Positions 1 to 5,222 of a DNA stretch of 6,490 bases are shown here, one piece after another. A program made the translations under genes and the position numbers. The DNA comes from Candidatus Woesearchaeota archaeon CG08_land_8_20_14_0_20_47_9 (GTDB lineage: Archaea; Nanobdellota; Nanobdellia; Woesearchaeales; CG1-02-47-18): the NCBI GenBank assembly GCA_002763335.1, contig PEYS01000037.1, forward strand, positions 1 to 6,490, in the 5' to 3' direction. The notes under the pieces are model-generated. The model was not told the origin of the DNA. It did not search any database and saw nothing but the letters and a program-made list of their open reading frames with translations. The number at the start of each line of letters is the position of its first letter. Position 1 is the stretch's first letter.

Positions 1-288
1 TAATGCGCTTTCAATGTCTATATTCATCCTCTCGGCAAGGAGCAGGCTTGTAATGATGACGTCAGCAAATTCCTCGGCAAGGCTCTCTTTGTCTTTGTCA
101 TAGCCCTGCATCTTCTCCTTTCTCTGGAGAGCGCTGTGCTTTAGAATCTCGCTGAATAGCTCTCCAACCTCCTCGCCAAGCTTTACAGCCCTGGCAAACG
201 TCTCCCTATCCATGCTGTCGCAGGGGTAATGCTTCGCAAGCCTCTCGCTCTCAGCATGGATTAGCCTTAAAAAATGAGTGAAGTCCAT
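1..288 (-). CDS. MazG-like nucleotide pyrophosphohydrolase, 3' end outside window
   Basis: The frame is open for 96 codons from ATG at 288 to the window edge, so the C-terminus is missing. The product is all-helical and carries the MazG/dUTPase-superfamily metal-binding signature. Helix 1 has KLGEEVGELFSEIL (E39, E40, E43). About 30 residues later helix 2 has SLAEEFADVIITSLLLAERM (E72/E73 and D76), followed by the usual NIDIESAL tail. These acidic residues coordinate Mg2+ for hydrolysis of NTP or dNTP to NMP and pyrophosphate; members often remove non-canonical nucleotides. The exact substrate cannot be read from the sequence. Short single-domain relatives are roughly 100-115 aa, so probably only the last few residues are cut off. 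ATG 288 is chosen because GGAGG lies 8 nt upstream; an ATG at 293 is out of frame and too close to that GGAGG. It follows the cysteine-rich gene after 62 nt with no clear promoter or terminator, so co-transcription is likely. Confidence 0.85.
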   Translation of the reverse strand, partial: MDFTHFLRLIHAESERLAKHYPCDSMDRETFARAVKLGEEVGELFSEILKHSALQRKEKMQGYDKDKESLAEEFADVIITSLLLAERMNIDIESAL

Positions 289-296
289 GTCATTTC

Positions 297-301
297 CCTC
301 C
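297..301 (-). promoter_or_regulatory. Ribosome binding site of the MazG-like gene
   Basis: Read on the minus strand this is GGAGG, 8 nt before ATG 288. It decides between ATG 288 and the out-of-frame ATG at 293, which would leave only 3 nt of spacing. Confidence 0.7.
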
Positions 302-350
302 AGGTTTCTTTGAAGTTTCTGATAACTGAATGCAGCGATTCTATCCTTTT

Positions 351-1730
351 TTACTTCCCAACCCCCCACTCCTTTGTAAACGCACCGCTGCACATGCTGT
401 GCACCAGCTTGCTTTTGTCAAAGTCTAGTTTTGTGTATGTGCTGATAAACTCCTCCAGCGGGTCTTCCTGCTGCGCCTCTTTTTCTATGTTGCAGAATAT
501 GCTGTCAAAGATCAGGTCGCAGACTATTTGCGAGGTCTTGTCTGCGCACTTAACCATGTTCTCTGGCTCAGATTGCTCTGCTGCCTTCTCCTGGCATTCC
601 TTCCTCTCCTCTAGTACATCCCTCCAGAGCCTAACATAATCAGTTATTGCTGGCAGGCATATGCACTGCAGGCTCATAGAGATGTCATCATCAGGGTTTA
701 GCAGTATTGTTTCTGAGGATCTTGAACAGAACAGGCCACTAGCAGTCTTGCCATTTGATGCAAGCCCCCATTCGTCTATTAATGCGCAGTAGTCATACAG
801 CCTGTTAAACTCGGCCTTACACGCCTCGCTCTCCCTCGCCTCCTCAAACTCCTCTGGGCAGGCATTCCCTGTGATCTCATCACTGTAGCTCTTGATGTGT
901 TTCATAAGCGTTGGTGCTGGACTGCACTCAATCTTCGAGCAGATCTTGGTCATTGTAGCCTCTGCTGAGCGCATGCGCCTTATCATGTCAGTACAGGCAA
1001 GGCAGTTTTGTGAGCATACAGCATCTCCGCCATTGGCTATGCTTATTGCAGTCTTCTTCTCTGGCTCAGGGAGCATTGACTGAGAGCAGGCAACCCTTGC
1101 AAGCGCCCTGTAGCCCTCATAGTTGGCCTTCGCATTTGAGCAGCTGGCAGCTGTGAGGCTGCTTATAATCTCCAGGGGCTTAAGTATGCTGTCAACATCC
1201 CCAACCTGTTTCTCCAGCCTCTCAAGGTTTTTTCTCTGCATATCTGCCAGAACATCAACCCTGCTGATGTCCAGCTCTATGTTGAAGCACGCATCTGCGC
1301 TCCTGCTTTCACCATCTGCATCATAATCAAGGGTCACTATAAATGGTACTGTGAGCCTTGCGATCCTCTCAATATCGTATGAAGCAACCCTCTTAAAATC
1401 AAGGAGCATTTCTGCCCTTCTGAAGTCATCGCTCCAAGAGGAGTAAGACCTCTCATAGTACCCTGACAGCCCTCCATCCCTGACTTTAATCTCCGGCTGC
1501 CTGCTTATTCTTATACTCCCCTCTCCAAGGTGTTTCACCTCGATCTCTGCTGCAATCTGGAGGCCGTGCATCAGGTTCTCAGGTGTAACGCTCTCAGGGG
1601 TTGTTGAGGTTTCAATACCAAACTCGTCTGAGCAGGCGGCGTTACAAGGCATGGGCATTGATAGGAGGGCAACTGCTAGCAGCGTGAGAATCAGTGGCTT
1701 CTGGCAGCCTGCTTTATCAGCTAGTCTCAT
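351..1730 (-). CDS. Secreted cysteine-rich protein of unknown function
   Basis: This is a 459-aa protein I cannot assign to a characterised family. It starts with a Sec-type signal: basic/polar N-terminus, hydrophobic core around residues 12-26 (LILTLLAVALLS), then a PMPCNA|AC cleavage region near residue 31. The weak N-A-A-C33 sequence could alternatively be a lipobox. There are 22 cysteines, 20 of them from C33 onward, an even number that fits extracytoplasmic disulfides. The densest cluster is C239-x3-C243-x2-C246. Residues 60-155 look beta-rich and residues 155-320 helical. A C-terminal block (about 345-415) reads SLQCICLP, then a tryptophan-containing helix and QIVCDLIFDSIFC. From memory, this block recurs in large uncharacterised Woesearchaeota surface proteins. 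The gene overlaps its upstream neighbour by 14 bp and has a strong GGAGG 6 nt before the ATG, so translational coupling and a joint role at the cell surface are likely (inference). Dispersed, irregular cysteine spacing argues against an FeS or zinc protein. Confidence 0.8.
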   Translation of the reverse strand: MRLADKAGCQKPLILTLLAVALLSMPMPCNAACSDEFGIETSTTPESVTPENLMHGLQIAAEIEVKHLGEGSIRISRQPEIKVRDGGLSGYYERSYSSWSDDFRRAEMLLDFKRVASYDIERIARLTVPFIVTLDYDADGESRSADACFNIELDISRVDVLADMQRKNLERLEKQVGDVDSILKPLEIISSLTAASCSNAKANYEGYRALARVACSQSMLPEPEKKTAISIANGGDAVCSQNCLACTDMIRRMRSAEATMTKICSKIECSPAPTLMKHIKSYSDEITGNACPEEFEEARESEACKAEFNRLYDYCALIDEWGLASNGKTASGLFCSRSSETILLNPDDDISMSLQCICLPAITDYVRLWRDVLEERKECQEKAAEQSEPENMVKCADKTSQIVCDLIFDSIFCNIEKEAQQEDPLEEFISTYTKLDFDKSKLVHSMCSGAFTKEWGVGK

Positions 1731-3423
1731 ATTCCCCCTCCAGAAGGGGCATAAGCTCAGGGGCAGATGCCTTCATATCCAGGAATGATGTTATGTTTGA
1801 GTACCCTGATATTCCGATCTTGCGTGCATCGTAGACCCTAAAGGTTATTCTGTCTGGAGTCCTGTTAATGCTCCAGCGCGAGAAGAACCCCCCCACCAGG
1901 GTTTCGTTCCTCATAAGGTATATCTTTAGATCGTATTCTGCAGGCACCTCAATCTCAAGCCTGTTTTCAGCAGTTGTATCCAGTAGCTGCACAGCGTTAG
2001 AGCCCTCTGATGTCAGGTACATCACAGCTGTTGCCTCTGGCGTTTGGCCTAGATGATCCTCAAGGAAGAGCTTGGGTGTTATCCTTCTGGCCAGGTAAAC
2101 CTCCTTTTTTGTAGGGGTCTGCGTAACCCGGCCATCCATGTATCCTGACCTTGCTATCACAAGTTCGCTGCAAGCAGGAGCCCTCGCCCTTAATCTGCCA
2201 TTGTCGTCTGTTTTTCCAAGAAGGCAGTCTCCATCTGGGCAGTCTGCTGTAACCTCGGCTTCCCCTAATGGCTGGCCTGTGAGCTTGTCATAAACAGTTA
2301 TCTCAACCTCGGTGTTCATCTTCTTACAGGCGCTGTCGCTGTTCTCTAGCCTCAGGCTGCGCTCTGCCTTGTTGTGTGAGATTAAAACTGGAAAGGCGAA
2401 CCTGAATGAATACCCCTGATCATAGTCATCCCTTATAACGACCTCAACAGGGTATACTATGTCATATTCAAAGTGGTATGTGTTGACGCACAGCGGAAGC
2501 CCCTCAGCGGTAAGCATGGCTGAGCTCAGCACCTCGCCATTCGGTCTTGCTTTCATATCAAGCCCCCAGTTCGGCTGGTATAATAGGCCTACGCTCATCT
2601 CAAGCGGCTCCTTTACTGCATTCCAAGTCAGATACTTGTGCGAGGTGTTTGAAACTACCTGTAGGGTGTTTGTAAACCTGACCTTCGGCAGGCTGTATCT
2701 GAGGATGCTCTTAAGATTGCTTTCAACCTCACTGCTCGGCCATTGCTTCTGCCTGCATGAGAACTCAAGTCCTGTTAGAGGGATGTCGTCTGCACTCATA
2801 AAGGAGAGTGTGGCCTGTTCAAGGAATGCGTTCTTGTTTTCATCAGCCATGATGTACCTTGCAAGACGCAGCGCCTTTCTTATGCGCACAGGGACGCTCA
2901 CAGCAAAGCTGCTTATACTTGCAGTGCGCTGGTCCTTCCTTATTCTTATTATCTGGTCCACCCCAACAAGGACATCATCCTCATTCAGGGAAACTGTAAC
3001 CCTGGGCCTGCCAACAGCCTCTAACTCAAGGTAGCTGAAGCGGGATGTGTTAATGCAGCTTTCAAGTGATGATTCGATAAACCCCTGGAGCTGTTCCTTG
3101 ACTAAGGCCTCTGAGGGGCTTAGGTCATTGCCGTTGTGATACCAGTATGGGAGTATGAACGGGCCTATGAGGTGTATGTATGCCCCCTCATTCTTTATCT
3201 CCCCAGGTACCTCTATGAATCCTGATTGTCTTCCCATAATTGCGAGGCCATCATACGCAAGGCTGCTTATGCACTGCTCAATATGGGTCTTGAGTGGGGA
3301 GTAGTACTGCGGCGGCAGAGGCTTGAACTCTGCATTTTGTTCTTCAATGTAGAAGAGGTAAGTTGCGATAGAGATTATTATGATTCCGAGTAAGATAAAC
3401 AGCGTAACCTGCCCCTTTTTCAT
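1717..3423 (-). CDS. Surface protein with pilin-like N-terminal signal and carboxypeptidase-regulatory-like domain
   Basis: This is a 568-aa protein of unknown function. The start is placed at ATG 3423; the preceding in-frame TTG (3426) would add one residue but is less likely. The N-terminus MKKGQVTLFILLGIIIISIA has the K-G-Q motif and following hydrophobic stretch (about residues 6-25) of archaeal class III signals, although the usual glutamate five residues after cleavage is absent. The rest would therefore be an anchored or pilus-like ectodomain. Residues 50-125 (EQCISSLAYDGLAIMGRQSGFIEVP, then ILPYWYHNGN and a helix ending LESC) match what I remember of a widespread uncharacterised DPANN family. 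Residues 371-446 look like a carboxypeptidase-regulatory or CNA-B-like beta sandwich (VYDKLTGQPLGEAEV, then GKTDDNGRLRA), probably structural or adhesive. A second beta-rich region follows (about 450-535). Eight cysteines are spread along the ectodomain. It is first in its operon, probably leaderless, and divergent from a TrmB-family gene. No catalytic motif is visible. Confidence 0.85.
   Translation of the reverse strand: MKKGQVTLFILLGIIIISIATYLFYIEEQNAEFKPLPPQYYSPLKTHIEQCISSLAYDGLAIMGRQSGFIEVPGEIKNEGAYIHLIGPFILPYWYHNGNDLSPSEALVKEQLQGFIESSLESCINTSRFSYLELEAVGRPRVTVSLNEDDVLVGVDQIIRIRKDQRTASISSFAVSVPVRIRKALRLARYIMADENKNAFLEQATLSFMSADDIPLTGLEFSCRQKQWPSSEVESNLKSILRYSLPKVRFTNTLQVVSNTSHKYLTWNAVKEPLEMSVGLLYQPNWGLDMKARPNGEVLSSAMLTAEGLPLCVNTYHFEYDIVYPVEVVIRDDYDQGYSFRFAFPVLISHNKAERSLRLENSDSACKKMNTEVEITVYDKLTGQPLGEAEVTADCPDGDCLLGKTDDNGRLRARAPACSELVIARSGYMDGRVTQTPTKKEVYLARRITPKLFLEDHLGQTPEATAVMYLTSEGSNAVQLLDTTAENRLEIEVPAEYDLKIYLMRNETLVGGFFSRWSINRTPDRITFRVYDARKIGISGYSNITSFLDMKASAPELMPLLEGEYETS
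1737..1741 (-). promoter_or_regulatory. Ribosome binding site of the cysteine-rich gene
   Basis: Minus-strand GGAGG lies 6 nt before ATG 1730 and is embedded in the last codons of the upstream surface-protein gene. It fixes the start and supports coupled translation of the pair. Confidence 0.7.
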
Positions 3424-3446
3424 CAACCTGTTAGTTATAAGGATGG

Positions 3447-3454
3447 TATTTAAA
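3447..3454 (-). promoter_or_regulatory. TATA box for the surface-protein operon
   Basis: Minus-strand TTTAAATA is centred about 27 nt upstream of ATG 3423. The usual archaeal TATA-to-start distance of about 25 nt puts transcription start almost on the ATG, which suggests a leaderless mRNA and explains the poor Shine-Dalgarno match. A second AT-rich element, GATATAAACA, at 3455-3464 is an alternative that would give a leader of about 10 nt. Confidence 0.55.
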
Positions 3455-3475
3455 TGTTTATATCAAAAAGCAAAA

Positions 3476-3483
3476 TTTAAATA
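3476..3483 (+). promoter_or_regulatory. TATA box for the TrmB-family gene
   Basis: TTTAAATA is preceded by a purine-rich GCAAAA that fits a BRE. Transcription would start near 3505, giving a leader of about 175 nt before ATG 3680. An alternative TATA-like stretch near 3520-3527 would start transcription near 3548. The box is the inverted copy of the one at 3447-3454. Confidence 0.5.
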
Positions 3484-3513
3484 GTAGCTTGTATTTTGTC
3501 ATTGGCAAGCAGG

Positions 3514-3526
3514 AATAAAGTTTATT
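3514..3526. repeat. 13-bp palindrome, possible operator
   Basis: AATAAA-G-TTTATT is perfectly symmetric and lies just downstream of the predicted plus-strand transcription start. TrmB-family regulators bind short palindromes, so autoregulation is possible. An AT-rich palindrome of this size can also arise by chance. Confidence 0.3.
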
Positions 3527-3554
3527 TTCACTTTTCCGTTACGTTAGGGGGATG

Positions 3555-3620
3555 AGTGAAAGAACTGCTGGGTGGCACAAGGCTGTGCACACCAACTTTA
3601 AGTAGGGGATGCGATTCACT
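3555..3620 (+). promoter_or_regulatory. Potentially structured 5' leader of the TrmB-family mRNA
   Basis: An outer 6-bp stem can form between AGTGAA (3555-3560) and TTCACT (3615-3620). Inside it is a hairpin in which GGTGGCAC (3571-3578) pairs with GTGC and CACC (3585-3588 and 3590-3593), with one bulged A and a 6-nt loop. Archaeal leaders are usually short, so a folded leader this long is unusual. I recognise no known riboswitch, tRNA, C/D or H/ACA RNA in it. The stems are short, so this remains a suggestion. Confidence 0.3.
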
Positions 3621-3640
3621 GTTTGTGAGACATTAGTCAG

Positions 3641-3655
3641 AGCTGTTTAACAGCT
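3641..3655. repeat. 15-bp palindrome just upstream of the TrmB-family start
   Basis: AGCTGTT-T-AACAGCT is followed by TTTT. As DNA it is a good symmetric operator candidate for a winged-helix dimer, 24 bp before the ATG. As RNA it folds into a 6-bp stem with a 3-nt loop followed by a U-run, which resembles a small intrinsic terminator or attenuator. The sequence does not decide between these. Confidence 0.4.
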
Positions 3656-3679
3656 TTTTAGCTATGCGGAGGATGGGCC

Positions 3680-4498
3680 ATGATAGTCAAGGAGGAGTTT
3701 TTAAGCAAGTTACGAACATTTTTTTCTTTGAATTTATACGAGGTTAAAATATGGACGGCGCTTCTCTCAAGGGGGGTTTCAACTGCAGGAGAGCTTTCTG
3801 ATATTGCTAATGTTCCTCGCTCAAGGAGTTATGATGTCCTAGAGAGCCTGGAGAAGAAGGGTTTTGTTATTATGAAGTTTGATAAGCCGATAAAATACCT
3901 TGCTGTGCCACCAGCAGAGGTGATAGGCAGGGTTAAGAAGGCTATGCACGCTGATGCTGAGCGTAAGATAAAACGCCTTGAGGAGCTTAAAGGCACAGAG
4001 GTGCTAGGCGAACTTAAGAGCCTATATTCGCAAGGCATTGAGCTTGTAGAGCCATCAGAACTCTCAGGCAGCCTCAGGGGCAGACATAACCTCTACAACC
4101 ACATGGACATGCTGATGAAGAATGCAGAAAAGTCTATAACAATGCTCACAACAACACAAGGACTGCTGAGGAAGATTGAGGGGCTTAAGCCGACGCTTGA
4201 GAGGATAAAGAAGAAGGGGGTTAATATAAGGATTGCAGCCCCAATCACAAAGGAGTGTAAGGATGCCCTGAAGGAGATGGCTAATATTGCGGACATCAGA
4301 CACAGCGACAGCAAGGCACGCTTCTGCATAATTGACGGAAAGCAGCTTATGTTTATGGTCCTTGACGATAAGGATGTTCACCCAACCTATGATGTGGGTA
4401 TATGGGTTAACACGCCCTTCTTTGCATCAGCCCTTGAGAGCATGTTTGATGAGACCTGGAAGAACATGAAGCCAGCAGGGGAGATGCTAAAGAAGTGA
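3680..4498 (+). CDS. TrmB-family transcriptional regulator
   Basis: This 272-aa protein has the TrmB-family layout. The N-terminal winged helix-turn-helix (about 10-77) includes FSLNLYEVKIWTALLSRGVS, a helix-turn-helix at AGELSDIANVPRSRSYDVLE and the wing KKGFVIMKFDKPIKYLAV. A charged, probably coiled-coil dimerisation helix follows (about 80-115). The C-terminal effector domain (about 130-265) has the phospholipase-D-like fold typical of the family, with no HKD catalytic motif. Sugar-sensing members use a longer C-terminal sugar-binding domain. This length fits the shorter subfamily, so the ligand is unknown. The start is supported by GGAGG at 3668-3672, 7 nt before the ATG. It is divergent from the surface-protein operon and separated by paired TATA boxes and palindromes, so it probably controls that operon and itself (inference). 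It is also convergent with the hdr operon. Confidence 0.9.
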   Translation: MIVKEEFLSKLRTFFSLNLYEVKIWTALLSRGVSTAGELSDIANVPRSRSYDVLESLEKKGFVIMKFDKPIKYLAVPPAEVIGRVKKAMHADAERKIKRLEELKGTEVLGELKSLYSQGIELVEPSELSGSLRGRHNLYNHMDMLMKNAEKSITMLTTTQGLLRKIEGLKPTLERIKKKGVNIRIAAPITKECKDALKEMANIADIRHSDSKARFCIIDGKQLMFMVLDDKDVHPTYDVGIWVNTPFFASALESMFDETWKNMKPAGEMLKK

Positions 4499-4533
4499 TT
4501 TTTATAGCTATTACTCTTCTGCTCTTATCTTTT
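4499..4533 (+). terminator. Probable U-rich terminator of the TrmB-family gene
   Basis: The stop codon is followed immediately by TTTTT and then by a pyrimidine-rich stretch ending CTTATCTTTT. Archaeal RNA polymerase often terminates at such U-tracts without a hairpin. No transcript data are available. Confidence 0.35.
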
Positions 4534-4535
4534 AG

Positions 4536-4555
4536 CAATTGAAAGCTTTGAATTG
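4536..4555. repeat. 20-bp near-perfect palindrome
   Basis: CAATT-G-AAAGCTTT-G-AATTG is symmetric in 9 of 10 half-site positions; only the G/G pair breaks it. It could be a protein-binding site or a weak hairpin near the TrmB-family mRNA end. No function can be assigned. Confidence 0.35.
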
Positions 4556-4622
4556 AGAAAGCACGCCCTCAAGACTTATCGCTTAATCTCTGGACTCTGG
4601 TAGCTGTTGTCTTATAACTATT

Positions 4623-4658
4623 GGGGTGGGGGCTGGCTGCTGGCTGGTTTGGGTGGGG
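4623..4658 (+). other. G-rich tract with quadruplex potential
   Basis: Four G-runs occur on the plus strand: GGGG (4623-4626), GGGGG (4628-4632), GGG (4651-4653) and GGGG (4655-4658). The loops are T, an 18-nt CTGGCTG-repeat segment, and T. The long central loop makes a three-tetrad quadruplex possible but not optimal. CTGGCTG occurs twice in tandem in that loop. It stands out from the AT-rich surroundings. Confidence 0.4.
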
Positions 4659-4725
4659 TAAGGCTACTAAAATTAAAAACTTTGACTAATAGTTAAGCAA
4701 GCCTGTTAAGTAAACATTATTTGTC

Positions 4726-4850
4726 GGAAAAATCCAGCCATCCATGGCGGCAGACGGATTTTCCTCGGAAAATCCTATTCGTCAAACTGCAACCCTACAC
4801 CTTGTGTAGGAACGCAGTTTGCCTCATCTGCGCCATGGCTGGATTTTTCC
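4726..4850. repeat. 125-nt compound inverted-repeat element (three-way-junction fold)
   Basis: The ends are perfect 16-bp inverted repeats: GGAAAAATCCAGCCAT (4726-4741) and its complement (4835-4850). After a 4-nt bulge the stem continues with GGCG (4746-4749) on 4831-4834 and CAGA (4751-4754) on 4827-4830, with one bulged G, for 24 bp in all. Inside are hairpin 1, GGATTTTCC-TC-GGAAAATCC (4756-4775), and hairpin 2, with CAAACTGC (4783-4790) on GCAGTTTG (4814-4821), a symmetric AAC/AAC internal loop and CCTACAC-CTT-GTGTAGG (4794-4810). The motif GGA(A/T)4-5TCC therefore occurs four times in alternating orientation. No flanking target-site duplication is visible. It may be a small non-autonomous mobile element (MITE-like), a structured RNA or an elaborate bidirectional terminator. 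The pairing is directly visible; the role is unknown. Confidence 0.85.
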
Positions 4851-4853
4851 CTT

Positions 4854-4863
4854 AGCTATAGCT
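4854..4863. repeat. 10-bp palindrome between the hairpin element and the TOPRIM gene
   Basis: AGCTATAGCT is perfectly symmetric. It begins 3 nt beyond the large element's right arm and ends 2 nt before the TOPRIM gene's stop codon. It is short enough to be chance. Confidence 0.25.
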
Positions 4864-4865
4864 GC

Positions 4866-5222
4866 TCAGACATTCTCGGCTGATCTAAGCCCCTCAATCT
4901 GCCTTATCTTCGTGTGCCTGAGTATGGCAAGTCTGAAACCATCCTCAATCCTCACACCTAAACGTTGAAGCTCCCTCTTCAGCCTTCTGTATAGTCTCTT
5001 GCCCTCAGCGTCCAGGTCAGTTAGTATGATCACCTGCTTATAGCAACTTGCAACCTCCTCGGCAAGGGCGTATAATGGCTTGTTTATTGTGAATACGTGC
5101 CTGAAGCCAAGGGTTTTTAAAGCCCTCTTGTCACGTATGCCTTCAACGATTACTGCGCAATCCAGTTTTAAGGCGCGCTCTATTGGGTTCGCTAACAATA
5201 TTTTGTTATCTTGAGCTTGCAT
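4866..5222 (-). CDS. Small TOPRIM-domain protein (archaeal UPF0292-like)
   Basis: At 118 aa, this protein is little more than one TOPRIM fold. The conserved glutamate is in AVIVEGIRDKRAL (E27), and the DxD motif is in VIILTDLDAEGKRL (D69, D71, then E73). These residues bind Mg2+ in topoisomerases, DnaG primases and RNase M5-type nucleases. The region after the DxD (RLYRRLKRELQRLGVRIED, then RHTKIRQIEGL) fits the small archaeal TOPRIM proteins grouped as UPF0292, whose biochemical role is not established; an RNase M5-like nucleic-acid function is a guess. It starts at ATG 5222, inside the last 17 bp of hdrB, and no better in-frame start is visible nearby. The Shine-Dalgarno-like GGAAGGG is too far away (about 14 nt), so translation probably depends on coupling to hdrB. 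The shared operon is probably organisational, since no functional link to heterodisulfide reductase is apparent. Confidence 0.85.
   Translation of the reverse strand: MQAQDNKILLANPIERALKLDCAVIVEGIRDKRALKTLGFRHVFTINKPLYALAEEVASCYKQVIILTDLDAEGKRLYRRLKRELQRLGVRIEDGFRLAILRHTKIRQIEGLRSAENV

Larger units (their letters stand above)
4499..4865. other. Non-coding gap between convergent genes
   Basis: This is 367 bp with no credible open reading frame on either strand and no tRNA or C/D-box signature. It contains a U-rich stretch, a 20-bp near-palindrome (4536-4555), a G-rich tract (4623-4658), an AT-rich stretch (about 4668-4722) that could hold a promoter, the large 125-nt inverted-repeat element (4726-4850) and a 10-bp palindrome (4854-4863). 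A plain gap between convergent genes is expected to be shorter and simpler. Confidence 0.7.

Noticed and set aside
274..639. 121-codon open frame on the plus strand
   Set aside because: It is antisense to the start of the MazG-like gene and the end of the cysteine-rich gene. Its serine/leucine/phenylalanine-rich product is typical of a shadow frame.
2459..3034. 191-codon open frame on the plus strand
   Set aside because: It lies wholly antisense to the surface-protein gene, its product has no recognisable family character, and the opposite strand has a convincing start, domains and operon context.
3545..3635. tRNA, C/D-box or H/ACA guide RNA in the leader
   Set aside because: There is no T-arm consensus or acceptor geometry, no RTGATGA plus CTGA boxes, and the only ACA (3630-3632) is not placed directly after a lower stem.
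4726..4850. Integron attC site
   Set aside because: The imperfect palindrome suggests it, but the core GTTRRRY/RYYYAAC pair is absent and no integrase or cassette-like genes are present.
4726..4850. CRISPR repeats
   Set aside because: The GGA(A/T)TCC copies are 9-10 nt, alternate in orientation and have unequal spacing, unlike direct repeats with uniform spacers.
4726..4850. Complete insertion sequence
   Set aside because: No transposase frame lies within or beside the element and no target-site duplication is seen at its edges. Only a non-autonomous element remains possible.
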